Origin: Cellvibrio sp. OA-2007
Lineage (GTDB): Bacteria > Pseudomonadota > Gammaproteobacteria > Pseudomonadales > Cellvibrionaceae
Length of the DNA stretch: 64,000 nt
Direction of reading: 5' to 3'
NCBI RefSeq assembly: GCF_000953825.1
Contig: NZ_BBUL01000085.1
Span: 1 to 64,000 of the forward strand
The position numbers and the translations under genes were made by a program. Positions 54,040 to 63,037 of the stretch are shown piece after piece. The notes below the pieces were generated by a model. That model worked only from the letters and a program-made list of their open reading frames with translations, ran no database searches and was not told where the DNA came from. Every line of letters begins with the position of its first letter. The first letter of the stretch is position 1.

Positions 54040-54312
54040 TTACATCACCATTTTGATGCGCTTGTGAATGCGCAGGTCTTCATGAATCGCCTTTAACTGC
54101 GGCTCACCGGTAGCGGTAATCCACACGGTCAGCGATTGAAAGCGACCTTTGCTGCTTTCATTAATCGTGATGCGGGTTTGATCAAACCCAGGCGCATGGC
54201 GCTCCATCACATCAATAACCAACTCATGCAATTCTTGCCCCGCCTCACCCAACACTTTGATCGGGTAGTTTTCGCAGGGGAATTCGATTTTGGGGGGCTG
54301 TTGTTCAGACAT
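54040..54312 (-). CDS. DUF493 (YbeD-type) small regulatory-fold protein
   Basis: The protein has about 90 residues ([22 protein letters not shown] at its start). The family's FPCxYPIKVxG motif and [19 protein letters not shown]-type strand (here [19 protein letters not shown]) are visible. The fold resembles the ACT-like allosteric domain, but the function is unknown. It is conserved upstream of lipB in proteobacteria. The frame is open to 54372, but the alignment favours the ATG at 54312. Confidence 0.9.
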   Translation of the reverse strand: MSEQQPPKIEFPCENYPIKVLGEAGQELHELVIDVMERHAPGFDQTRITINESSKGRFQSLTVWITATGEPQLKAIHEDLRIHKRIKMVM

Positions 54313-54517
54313 AAATAAAACCATTTTGAAGAGGGGCGAATTATACGGGTAGATGGGGACAAAATCCCGCATCGCAAGCTACAAACAGGGGGGATTAGCT
54401 ATTCAGAAGCGGCCATATCCGCTATTCTCGCCGCTGGTTTAAGCACGCAAAAAATATAATTTAAGCGCCGCAAGCTGAAAAAGCGTCAGGTTCGCCGTTA
54501 TATAAGGACAGCTGGAT

Positions 54518-55195
54518 TTGTTACTCGATACCCGCCAATCGCTCGAAACCCCGGAAGGCGCCCTACTCCCGCTCACCCCTGCAGGCTTTGGCGTGCGTGT
54601 GCTGGCGCAGCTGCTGGATGTTCTGATCCGCTACGGCATAGTCATAGTGATATTTATTGTGCTCTCGCTACTGGGCAAGATGGGCACCGGCATAGCGCTG
54701 ATTCTCGCGTTTTTACTCGAATGGTTTTATCCCGTCTATTTTGAAGTCAGCCGCCAAGGGCGCACGCCCGGTAAAAAATGGATGGGCATCCGCGTGGTTA
54801 ATGATGACGGCACTCCTATTACCTTTGGCCCTTCTCTGCTGCGCAACCTTTTACGTTTTGTCGATTTTCTCCCCATGCTCTACCTCACCGGCATTATCGC
54901 CAGCCTGTGTAATCGTCAATTTAAACGTCTGGGCGATTTGGCCGCTGGCACTATGGTGATTTACGAGGCGCCGCCCGCGCGCGAACCCAGCTTTGAAGTG
55001 CGCGGCCAGTTGCCGGTGCCCGCCGATTTCTCTACCGATGAACAACGCGCACTGCTCGCGTTTGCGGAGCGCAGTAAATATTTATCGGCCGAGCGCCAAA
55101 GTGAATTGGCGACGATTCTGTTGCCCGTTATCGGCAGCAAAGATCCGGTGATCGCCATCAAACAAATGGCCAACACTATGGTCGGCAAGCAGTAG
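54518..55195 (+). CDS. RDD-family membrane protein
   Basis: About 225 residues. The RDD signature is seen as GFGVRVLAQLLDVLIRYG at the first helix and PGKKWMGIRVVNDDGTPITFG after the second. Three hydrophobic helices lie at about 30-55, 60-75 and 115-135. A soluble C-terminal part (about 155-225) follows. A TTG start at 54518 has AAGGA upstream, and no in-frame ATG lies before the conserved domain. It is the first gene of a plus-strand cluster with SpoIIM, DUF4129, DUF4350, MoxR and DUF58. Confidence 0.85.
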   Translation: MLLDTRQSLETPEGALLPLTPAGFGVRVLAQLLDVLIRYGIVIVIFIVLSLLGKMGTGIALILAFLLEWFYPVYFEVSRQGRTPGKKWMGIRVVNDDGTPITFGPSLLRNLLRFVDFLPMLYLTGIIASLCNRQFKRLGDLAAGTMVIYEAPPAREPSFEVRGQLPVPADFSTDEQRALLAFAERSKYLSAERQSELATILLPVIGSKDPVIAIKQMANTMVGKQ

Positions 55196-55202
55196 GCACA
55201 GG

Positions 55203-56192
55203 ATGAAACAAGGACAATTCGAACAACTCTACCAACCGCTCTGGCATGTTATGGAGCGGGAAATAATCGAGCTGGAAAAACCCGATGGTCGCCTCAAGGG
55301 CAATGAGTTAGCAAGCTTTGCCAGCCGCTATCGCCGCCTCTGCCATTTTCATGCGCTTGCAAAAGATCGCCATTACTCCAGCCACCTGGTCGATAAGCTG
55401 GGTGATCTGGTGGTGCGCGGCCACCAGCAGTTGTATCGCCGCAAACAACCATTTATGCAGCAATTCACCAGTTTTATTGTGGCGGGATTTCCGCGCTTGG
55501 TGCGCGAGCAGCAGCGCTACATTTGGTGGGCGACTGCGCTGCTGTATGTGCCTGGGCTACTGATGTTTTTAGCGATTTTGTGGCAGCCGGATTTGGTCTA
55601 TACCGTCACCGCCCCCGAACAAGTAAGTTCATTTGAAAGCATGTACGACCCGGAAAACCGAACCCTTGGCAGCGCGCGCGAATCCGATACCAATGTGGAG
55701 ATGTTTGGTTTTTACATCAGCAACAATATCAGCGTTGCCTTTCGCACGTTTGCCTCAGGAATTTTGTTTGGTGTCGGCTCGATTTTTTTTCTCGTCTACA
55801 ACGGATTATTGATGGGCGCCGTCGCCGGGCATTTAACTAACGCAGAATTTACTCAAACTTTTTTTACCTTTGTGGTCGGGCACGGCAGTTTTGAATTAAC
55901 TGCCATTTGTATCGCCGGTGCCGCTGGCTTAAAACTCGGCTACGCACTGCTGGCGCCGGGCAATCTCACCCGCAAAGAATCATTGCGGCGCGCTGGCGTT
56001 ATCGCGATCAAACTCGTCTACGGCGTCATCATCATGCTGGTGATTGCCGCATTTATTGAAGCCTTTTGGTCATCCAACAATATTCTTATGCCCTGGCAAA
56101 AATATTTAGTGGGCGGATTTTTGTGGGCGGTAGTAATTGGTTATTTGGTGTTTAGCGGGCGCGGTTTGCGCGGTGAGCGAGGCCAAGGATGA
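55203..56192 (+). CDS. SpoIIM-family (stage II sporulation M-like) membrane protein
   Basis: The 329-residue protein has a cytoplasmic N-terminal helical region (about 1-100) and then 5-6 membrane segments. The segment FYISNNISVAFRTFASGILFGVGS, followed by FTFVVGHGSFELTAICIAGAAGLKLG, is typical of SpoIIM (PF01944). This organism shows no other sporulation genes here, so the role must differ from septal-membrane migration in Bacillus. It overlaps the next gene by 4 nt. Confidence 0.88.
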   Translation: MKQGQFEQLYQPLWHVMEREIIELEKPDGRLKGNELASFASRYRRLCHFHALAKDRHYSSHLVDKLGDLVVRGHQQLYRRKQPFMQQFTSFIVAGFPRLVREQQRYIWWATALLYVPGLLMFLAILWQPDLVYTVTAPEQVSSFESMYDPENRTLGSARESDTNVEMFGFYISNNISVAFRTFASGILFGVGSIFFLVYNGLLMGAVAGHLTNAEFTQTFFTFVVGHGSFELTAICIAGAAGLKLGYALLAPGNLTRKESLRRAGVIAIKLVYGVIIMLVIAAFIEAFWSSNNILMPWQKYLVGGFLWAVVIGYLVFSGRGLRGERGQG

Positions 56193-57808
56193 ATCTGGAT
56201 CAGGTCACCATCGAAATTCGCCCACGCAGCGCCTGGGAAGCGCTGGATCTCGGTTTGTTAATGGCCAAACGCTGGTGGCTGCCAATGATAAAAATTTGGC
56301 TGCTAGTTAGTCTGCCTTTTTTTGCTATGACACAGCTACTGCCCGCCAATTGGTTTTGGGGCGGCGTGATTTTTATGTGGTGGCTAAAACCGGTACTGGA
56401 ACGGCCACTTTTACACATCCTCAGCCACGCCGTATTTAACGCGCTACCGGATACCCGCAGCACATTTAACTTGTTTCCATCGCTCGCACTGAAACAAATT
56501 TTTGCCAGCTTGACCTGGAGAAGATTAAGCCCAACTCGCTGCATGGATTTACCCGTGTTACAACTGGAAGGATTAAGTGGCGCACGCCGTCAGGATCGTT
56601 TAGGTGTTTTGCACCGCGAAGATTCATCGCCCGCCATCTGGCTCACGTTTATGGGTTTTGCGCTGGAACTATGTTTATGGGTCGGCATGATCAGTTTTAT
56701 CTGGGCATTCATTCCGCGCGAAATTGACATCGAATGGGCCAATCTTTTTTTTGATCAAGAGTCAGCGCAACTTCACCGGCTGCAATTATTCATCTGGTAT
56801 TGCGCACTCAGTCTCACCGCTCCGTTTTATGTCGCCTGCGGTTTTGCACTTTATTTAAATCGCCGCATTAAATTGGAAGCATGGGATATAGATATTGCCT
56901 TCCGCCGCATCGCCAATAAACGCAGCAGCACCAATTTACTCTCTGCGTTTGTGTTGGTACTCACGCTTGGATTGAGTGTGTTTGCCAGCGATGCCCAGCG
57001 CAATGTTTATGCAGAAGATCAACTTCCCACCATGGAGAATTCTAGCGCGGCAGAAGCGTACAGCGGCGAAGCGATTCTCGATCAACCACTGGGAGAATAC
57101 ACTGAGTTGGATCGCCACCAGACACAAGAATCCATCAAAGCGGTTTTGCAGCAAGCTGAATTTAGCCGCAAAGAAATACAGCGCACACTGAAATTCGATA
57201 AACCAGAAGAAGAGGAAGATGATGAAGCAGCCACCTTCTGGAAAAAATTATTTAACTTTTTGGATAACTTTGAAGGTTTTGTCGCCGCCGCCAGTCTATT
57301 GGAAATCCTATTGTGGGTCGGCGTCGCGGCGCTGATCGGTTTTGTTTTATATCGCTATCGTCATTGGTTAGCCGCGCAGTTTGTGCGCATCACCCCAACA
57401 CCTTCCCCCAAAGCCAAACCAGTCACCTTGTTTGGTATGGATGTCACCCGCGAATCTCTTCCGGAAGATATCAGCGGCAACGCGCTGCGATTATTAAACA
57501 CGGGCGATGTACGCGCGGCGCTCGCCCTGCTCTATCGCGCCAGTTTATTTCATATGATTCACAGCGGTATCGAAATTCACGATGGCCACACCGAACAAGA
57601 ATGCGCAGAATTAATGCACCAACATTTTGCCAGCAATAGCGCGGCACAAACCCGTGTCGCCTATTTTGCGGCACTGACCCGCGAGTGGCAGCGCCTGGCC
57701 TATGGCCATTTATTACCCAGCGCAGAAAAAGCGCAGCACCTGTGTGCCAATTGGAATGCTTGCTGGCTGCAACAAGGCCACAGCACAGCACAAGGAGTGA
57801 CGCAGTGA
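56189..57808 (+). CDS. Membrane protein with C-terminal DUF4129
   Basis: The 539-residue protein has about four hydrophobic segments in the first half (near 30-60, 150-180, 205-235 and 250-270), a polar loop (about 275-345), another helix (about 365-390), and a cytoplasmic C-terminal domain. The last region, ALRLLNTGDVRAALALLYRASLFHMI and HTEQECAELM, fits DUF4129. Neighbour overlaps of 4 nt upstream and downstream show a tight operon. Function unknown. Confidence 0.78.
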   Translation: MNLDQVTIEIRPRSAWEALDLGLLMAKRWWLPMIKIWLLVSLPFFAMTQLLPANWFWGGVIFMWWLKPVLERPLLHILSHAVFNALPDTRSTFNLFPSLALKQIFASLTWRRLSPTRCMDLPVLQLEGLSGARRQDRLGVLHREDSSPAIWLTFMGFALELCLWVGMISFIWAFIPREIDIEWANLFFDQESAQLHRLQLFIWYCALSLTAPFYVACGFALYLNRRIKLEAWDIDIAFRRIANKRSSTNLLSAFVLVLTLGLSVFASDAQRNVYAEDQLPTMENSSAAEAYSGEAILDQPLGEYTELDRHQTQESIKAVLQQAEFSRKEIQRTLKFDKPEEEEDDEAATFWKKLFNFLDNFEGFVAAASLLEILLWVGVAALIGFVLYRYRHWLAAQFVRITPTPSPKAKPVTLFGMDVTRESLPEDISGNALRLLNTGDVRAALALLYRASLFHMIHSGIEIHDGHTEQECAELMHQHFASNSAAQTRVAYFAALTREWQRLAYGHLLPSAEKAQHLCANWNACWLQQGHSTAQGVTQ

Positions 57809-59253
57809 GCAACAATGTGAGCAGCACTAAACCATCATTGACTCGTGTACAGCGGGGATTAATTCTCGGCGCACTGATCGCACTGGTACTCGGGCTGGGC
57901 TACTGGTGGTACACCACATTGGTGTGGGAAGAAAAAGAAATCGATTTGGGCTACTCCAAAGAGGCGCGCCAAAATGATTTTCTCGCCGCCGAAATTTTTC
58001 TGCGCAAGCAGGGGGTACAAGCCACTACGGTAAAAAATCTGAGCCTGCTCGACAAACATTCCTGGCGCAACCTTAAGCTCGGCGCGCAGGATACGCTGGT
58101 CATTATCAACGGTAACAAAACACTCACTCAGGAGCGTTACGACTCACTGTACGAATGGGTCGAAAATGGCGGCACCCTAATCACCTCAACACAAAACCCG
58201 TTTATCGGTACCCACACCAGTGAAGAAGATTTACTGCTTGATGATTTTAATATCGAGTTGCCACCAGCAGAAAAGGACAGCGAGGCAATCAGTTTATTGA
58301 AAAAAATAGCCGACGGATTTGACGAAGAAGGCGAGGATAAAAATCAAGAACCGACCGAGAAAACAGGCAGCGATCAAGACCAAACCAACGAACAAAAGAA
58401 ACCGAAAAAAAAGAAACCAAAGAAAATAGAAAAACCAGAAAATTATTATCGTTGCGCATTAAAAGAAACACCTACGCCAATCACCTTTGCCAGCGAGGAA
58501 AAACCACTCCAATTTGATTTTAGTCGGAGCCGTCAATTTATCTATTACGATTACGTTACAGATGAGAATGTATCTGATCAAGAGATAGAAAATAATGATG
58601 AATACTCTTCAAATGAAGAAGAATCAGAAGAGGATTATCACTACGACAAAAAATACGAGCACTTGCTCTATTTCGATATAGGCAAAGGCTCGGTCACGAT
58701 TATGAGTGACAATCATATTTGGTCCAACCAACGTATCGACTGTCACGATCATGCGTATGGACTCTGGCGATTAATTAATCCGGAGGGTCGCGTATGGTTT
58801 TTAATCAATCAGGATGCACCATCGCTTGCCAGCATTTTATGGCGCAACGCCAGTTACGGGGTAAGTGCGGGCATCATCGCATTGATTTTATGGCTCTGGG
58901 CGAACAGTCTGCGCTTTGGCCCTGTATTAGTAGTTGAACAAACTGGGCGCCGCAGTTTGGCGGAACATATTTATGCCAGTGCCATGCTGCTCTGGCGAAA
59001 ACAACAGCACCCGCAATTATTAAATTTATTGCGCAAAGAAATTCTTGATCGGCTTGATGAACAGCATCCCAACTTGAATCAACCAGCGGGCGATCAGCGC
59101 ATGGAATTTTTACATCAATTGACGGGCATCGCCCAAGCCGATATTAAACAAGCACTCTTCGCTGACGCACTGCATCATCCCCAGGAATTTGCCGCAGCGA
59201 TTGCACATTTGCAAACCATTAGAAAGCAGCTTTCAGGAGTCAAGTATGACTGA
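57805..59253 (+). CDS. DUF4350-domain membrane protein with low-complexity insert
   Basis: About 482 residues from the GTG at 57805, which follows AAGGAG and overlaps the previous stop codon (GTGA). One N-terminal helix (about 15-33) precedes a GATase-like fold with QNDFLAAEIFLRKQGVQATT and LVIINGNKTLTQERYDSLYEWVENGGTLITS, typical of DUF4350. Two charged low-complexity tracts (DNA about 58300-58440 and 58560-58670), one Lys/Pro-rich and one Glu/Asp/Tyr-rich, interrupt the fold. A second helix (about 353-372) and a cytoplasmic tail follow. Confidence 0.8.
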   Translation: MSNNVSSTKPSLTRVQRGLILGALIALVLGLGYWWYTTLVWEEKEIDLGYSKEARQNDFLAAEIFLRKQGVQATTVKNLSLLDKHSWRNLKLGAQDTLVIINGNKTLTQERYDSLYEWVENGGTLITSTQNPFIGTHTSEEDLLLDDFNIELPPAEKDSEAISLLKKIADGFDEEGEDKNQEPTEKTGSDQDQTNEQKKPKKKKPKKIEKPENYYRCALKETPTPITFASEEKPLQFDFSRSRQFIYYDYVTDENVSDQEIENNDEYSSNEEESEEDYHYDKKYEHLLYFDIGKGSVTIMSDNHIWSNQRIDCHDHAYGLWRLINPEGRVWFLINQDAPSLASILWRNASYGVSAGIIALILWLWANSLRFGPVLVVEQTGRRSLAEHIYASAMLLWRKQQHPQLLNLLRKEILDRLDEQHPNLNQPAGDQRMEFLHQLTGIAQADIKQALFADALHHPQEFAAAIAHLQTIRKQLSGVKYD

Positions 59254-60274
59254 GCCAACTAGCACCAACGACAGCATTGAAATTAACAAAACAGCGGATG
59301 CCGATGAAAGTTTGCAAAACCGGTTGCAGCAAGCGAGCACCGTTGCCAATAACTTATTAAACGAAATTAAAAAAGTGCTGATCGGGCAAGATGCGGTGAT
59401 CGAGCAAGTATTAATTGCGCTGATCGCACGCGGCCACATATTAATTGAAGGTGTGCCCGGCTTGGGTAAAACGCTGCTGGTGCGCAGCCTCGCCAAATGT
59501 TTTGGCGGACAATTTTCCCGTGTGCAGTTCACTCCCGATTTAATGCCGAGTGATGTCACTGGCCACGCCATGTTTAATATGGCCAAACAAGAATTTGAAA
59601 TTCGCAAAGGCCCAGCGTTCACCAATTTATTACTCGCCGATGAAATTAACCGCGCGCCCGCCAAAACCCAAGCAGCGTTGTTAGAAGTGATGCAAGAAGG
59701 TCAAATCACTATTGAAGGAGAATCCTTCAAAACCGGCGAGCCCTTTATGGTATTGGCGACACAAAACCCCATCGAACAGGAAGGTACTTACCCGCTGCCG
59801 GAAGCAGAGCTTGACCGTTTTATGCTGAAGGTGATTATTGATTACCCGAGTGAAAGCGATGAGCAATTAATGTTGCGTCAGGTCTGCTCACAAGCTCAGG
59901 GTGGTTTTGGTTTGGAACATATCCGCACGCTATTAAAACCCGCTCATGTATTAAGTCTTCAAAAAATTGCCGAGCAAATCACCGTGGATGAACAAATTTT
60001 GCAATACGTGGTGAAACTGGTGCGCGCCACACGCAGCTGGTCGGGCATTTCCCGTGGCGCTGGCCCACGCGCTTGCATAGCGCTGCTCTCCGCCGCACGC
60101 GCTTATGCACTGCTCAATAACAATTCGTTTGTCACGCCGGACGATGTGAAAAAAATGTTTATCCCGGCACTGCGCCACCGGATTTTGTTATCACCGGAAT
60201 TGGCGATTGAAGGTATTGCTGCCGAGCGGATCTTGCACAATATTTTGTTGCAGGTTGAAGCACCGAGACATTAA
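59246..60274 (+). CDS. MoxR-family AAA+ ATPase
   Basis: About 342 residues from the ATG at 59246 behind AGGAG. Walker A is GVPGLGKTLL, Walker B is LLLADEINRAP, sensor 1 is VLATQNPIEQEGTYPLPEAELDRFMLK, and a sensor 2 arginine lies in SRGAGPRACIALLSAARAYA. MoxR ATPases act as chaperones with vWA or DUF58 partners, and the DUF58 gene follows directly. It overlaps the DUF4350 gene by 8 nt. Confidence 0.95.
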   Translation: MTEPTSTNDSIEINKTADADESLQNRLQQASTVANNLLNEIKKVLIGQDAVIEQVLIALIARGHILIEGVPGLGKTLLVRSLAKCFGGQFSRVQFTPDLMPSDVTGHAMFNMAKQEFEIRKGPAFTNLLLADEINRAPAKTQAALLEVMQEGQITIEGESFKTGEPFMVLATQNPIEQEGTYPLPEAELDRFMLKVIIDYPSESDEQLMLRQVCSQAQGGFGLEHIRTLLKPAHVLSLQKIAEQITVDEQILQYVVKLVRATRSWSGISRGAGPRACIALLSAARAYALLNNNSFVTPDDVKKMFIPALRHRILLSPELAIEGIAAERILHNILLQVEAPRH

Positions 60275-60294
60275 TTTTTATATTGAAAAATATT

Positions 60295-61641
60295 ATGCGC
60301 AGAACTTGGATTCCCAGCACCCGTTTGATCATTGCCTTTGCGCTGCTCGCCGCGCTGGTGTTTATCAACGCCTTTAGTGCCCATTATTTTAACTGGAGCG
60401 CGGCGGTTTATTTGCCGCAGGTGATATTCATTGCCGTAACGGTTATCGCGCTGCTAGATTGGCTTTTGTCGCGCCGGTTACCGCCAGTAGAAATTACCCG
60501 CGAATTACCGGGAAATCTCGCTGTCGATAAATGGACCGAGGTAAAACTGCGCATTCGCCATCAATTTACCGAACCATTTAAGATCAGTATTTTTGATGGT
60601 GTACCGAGCGATGCCAATTACGATCAACTGCCGCTGCAAATTGAATTGCAACCCAACCAAATCAGCACCAGCCACTATTCGTTGCGCCCACTGGTGCGCG
60701 GCAGTTTGCAACTCAATAAAACCCACATTCAATTTTCCAGCCCGCTGAAATTATGGAATATTCGCTACTGGGCAGGCGACCTAACTGAAGCCAAAGTGTT
60801 TCCGGATTTTGTGGCGATTGCCAACTACGCCATTTTGGCAACAGAAAACCATACCAGCCAAATTGGCATCAAGAAAAAACAGCGGCGCGGCGCGGGCATG
60901 GAGTTTCATCAATTACGCGAATATCGCCAAGGCGATAGTTTGCGTCAGTTAGATTGGAAAGCGACATCGCGTCGCCAAAAATTAATTGCACGGGATTATC
61001 AAGACGAGCGCGACCAACAAATTGTATTGATGATCGACAGCGGCCGCCGCATGCGCACCAAAGACGACGAACTCAGTCACTTTGATCACGCGCTCAATTC
61101 CATGTTGTTGGTGAGCTACATCGCCTTGCGTCAGGGCGACAATGTCAGCCTGATGAGCTTTGGAGGTGAGGCAAATAATAAACACCGCTGGATTCCGCCG
61201 CAAAAAGGGGTGGAACGAGTTAAAGTATTGCTTAATGGTATTTATGATCTGCACGCAAACCAATCCACTGCCGATTATATTTCTGCCACCGAAAAACTTG
61301 CGATCTTACAGCCCAAACGCTCGCTGATCATTTTAGTCACCAATTCACGCGATGAAGACAACAGCGAATTACTGCTAGCCGTCAATCTGTTAAAAAAGCG
61401 CCACTTGGTAATGGTCGCCAATATCCGCGAACAAATCCTCGATCAACTCAGCGATACCCCGGTGCGCACCTTTGATGATTCACTCAACTACGCTGGTGTC
61501 CGCCGCTTCCTGCATGAGCGCCAAGAATCCCATCGCAAATTAATCGCCTCCGGCGTATATGCCATTGACTGTACCGCGAATGAATTGGCCGTGCGCATTT
61601 CCAATGCTTATTTGGAAATTAAAAGTGCAGGCGTGTTGTAA
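60295..61641 (+). CDS. DUF58-family (vWA-like) protein
   Basis: About 448 residues from the ATG at 60295; a TTG at 60283 is the alternative. Two N-terminal helices (about 10-55) are followed by a beta-rich region and a DUF58/vWA-like domain with GMEFHQLREYRQGDSLRQLDWKATSRR and VLMIDSGRRMRT, the MIDAS-like DxSxxM variant reading DSGRRM. It is the usual partner of MoxR ATPases. Last gene of the cluster. Confidence 0.92.
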   Translation: MRRTWIPSTRLIIAFALLAALVFINAFSAHYFNWSAAVYLPQVIFIAVTVIALLDWLLSRRLPPVEITRELPGNLAVDKWTEVKLRIRHQFTEPFKISIFDGVPSDANYDQLPLQIELQPNQISTSHYSLRPLVRGSLQLNKTHIQFSSPLKLWNIRYWAGDLTEAKVFPDFVAIANYAILATENHTSQIGIKKKQRRGAGMEFHQLREYRQGDSLRQLDWKATSRRQKLIARDYQDERDQQIVLMIDSGRRMRTKDDELSHFDHALNSMLLVSYIALRQGDNVSLMSFGGEANNKHRWIPPQKGVERVKVLLNGIYDLHANQSTADYISATEKLAILQPKRSLIILVTNSRDEDNSELLLAVNLLKKRHLVMVANIREQILDQLSDTPVRTFDDSLNYAGVRRFLHERQESHRKLIASGVYAIDCTANELAVRISNAYLEIKSAGVL

Positions 61642-61660
61642 TTTAAAATGCACCAAAAAG

Positions 61661-61682
61661 TAAGGCAGCCGAAGCTGCCTTA
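61661..61682 (-). terminator. Intrinsic terminator of dacA with UUCG tetraloop
   Basis: TAAGGCAGC and GCTGCCTTA pair with CGAA between them. On the minus strand this is a GGCAGC-TTCG-GCTGCC hairpin followed by TTACTTTTT. It lies between convergent DUF58 and dacA. Confidence 0.8.
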
Positions 61683-61711
61683 TAGAGAAATTAGCGAATA
61701 GCCACTACCAA

Positions 61712-62926
61712 TTAGCTAAACAAATTGCGAAAGAATAGTTTTAAGTTATCGAGCAAGCGGGCAAAAAAACCAGCCTCTTCTACCGCTTGTAACGCAACAA
61801 TAGGTGTATTCACCAATAATTGGCCATCCAACTCTACAGTGAGATTACCCAACTCTTGGCCTACGGCAATCGGGGCTTTAATGATTTCATTAACATGCAT
61901 GTTGGCTTGCAGCGACTGCTCGCGACCTTTAGGTAAGGTAAGCACAATATTATTGGGAATACCCAGCGTAACCTCTTGCGTGGTACCCGCCCATACCCGC
62001 GCTGTACTCACTTGTTGCCCGGCTTGATACAGCGGAGTGGTTTGGAAATAGCGGAAACCGTAGGCCAATAGTTTTTGTGTTTCTGCCGCGCGCGCGCTTT
62101 CACTGGCAGTGCCCATTACCACCGCAATAAAACGGGTATTTTCACGTTTGGATGACGCCACCAAACAATAGCCAGCTTCTTCTGTGTGACCGGTTTTTAA
62201 GCCATCGACGGTCTCGTCGCGGTTCAACAATAAATTGCGATTAGGCTGGCGAATATTGTTATAGAAAAAATATTTTTCAGCGTACAGAGGATAGTGTGAA
62301 GGATGGTCATTGATAATCGCCCGCGCGAGCACCGCCAAATCTTTTGCCGTGGTTAAATGGCCATCTGCAGGCCAGCCGGTTGAGTTTTCAAAATGGGTAT
62401 TGGTCATGCCCAACTGCGCGGCTTTTTGATTCATCAAATCGACAAATGCGTCTTCATTGCCGGAGACATATTCTGCGAGAGCAACCGAAGCATCATTACC
62501 TGATTGAATGATCACACCGCGCAACAAATCAATAACGGAAACTTGGGTACCCTCTCTGATATACATGCGCGAACCGCCCATCTTCCAGGCTTTTACGCTG
62601 ATATTCACCATGGCGTCTTCCGTGATACGCCCTTTCTCAATTTCGTCGACCACCAAATAACTGGTCATCATTTTAGTCAAACTGGCCGGAGGCAAACGCT
62701 CTTCGGAATTGCTTTCGGCCACAATATTGCCGGTGGTCGCATCAACCAAAATAAAACCGGTAGCAGCTAACTGAGGCGCAGCAGGAATGACCGTAGGCTT
62801 TTGTTCGACTACTTGGCCCGGTGTAGGGGTGGGCAACACTGCAGAGGGGATGGGGGCACCAGATTGCTGGGCAAAGGTTAAACCGGAACTGGCCAGCAAC
62901 ATGCAGGCAAATAAATTTTTAATCAT
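61712..62926 (-). CDS. dacA: D-alanyl-D-alanine carboxypeptidase (PBP5/6-type)
   Basis: This periplasmic low-molecular-weight PBP trims the terminal D-Ala of peptidoglycan stems. From the ATG at 62926 it has about 404 residues with a signal peptide (FACMLLASSGLTFAQ). The active-site motifs are SLTK in PPASLTKMMTSY, SGN in IQSGNDASVALAEY and KTG in DGLKTGHTEEAGYC. The PBP5-type C-terminal beta domain and an amphipathic anchor (FFARLLDNLKLFFRNLFS) complete it. It follows rlpA. The frame is open to 63007. Confidence 0.95.
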   Translation of the reverse strand: MIKNLFACMLLASSGLTFAQQSGAPIPSAVLPTPTPGQVVEQKPTVIPAAPQLAATGFILVDATTGNIVAESNSEERLPPASLTKMMTSYLVVDEIEKGRITEDAMVNISVKAWKMGGSRMYIREGTQVSVIDLLRGVIIQSGNDASVALAEYVSGNEDAFVDLMNQKAAQLGMTNTHFENSTGWPADGHLTTAKDLAVLARAIINDHPSHYPLYAEKYFFYNNIRQPNRNLLLNRDETVDGLKTGHTEEAGYCLVASSKRENTRFIAVVMGTASESARAAETQKLLAYGFRYFQTTPLYQAGQQVSTARVWAGTTQEVTLGIPNNIVLTLPKGREQSLQANMHVNEIIKAPIAVGQELGNLTVELDGQLLVNTPIVALQAVEEAGFFARLLDNLKLFFRNLFS

Positions 62927-63037
62927 GGCGATTAACACTCTGTAAAACGAAATAAGAAAGGAAGGTTGATAGGTGAATTGTAACAATAAAGTAGCGGCGT
63001 GAATCAAACCTGAACCTCAACTGCTACCAGTATTAAG

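Noticed and set aside
55203-56192. SpoIIM-like gene as evidence of sporulation
   Set aside because: The surrounding genes and gene orders are gammaproteobacterial, and no other sporulation gene is present; SpoIIM-family proteins are widespread in non-sporulating bacteria.
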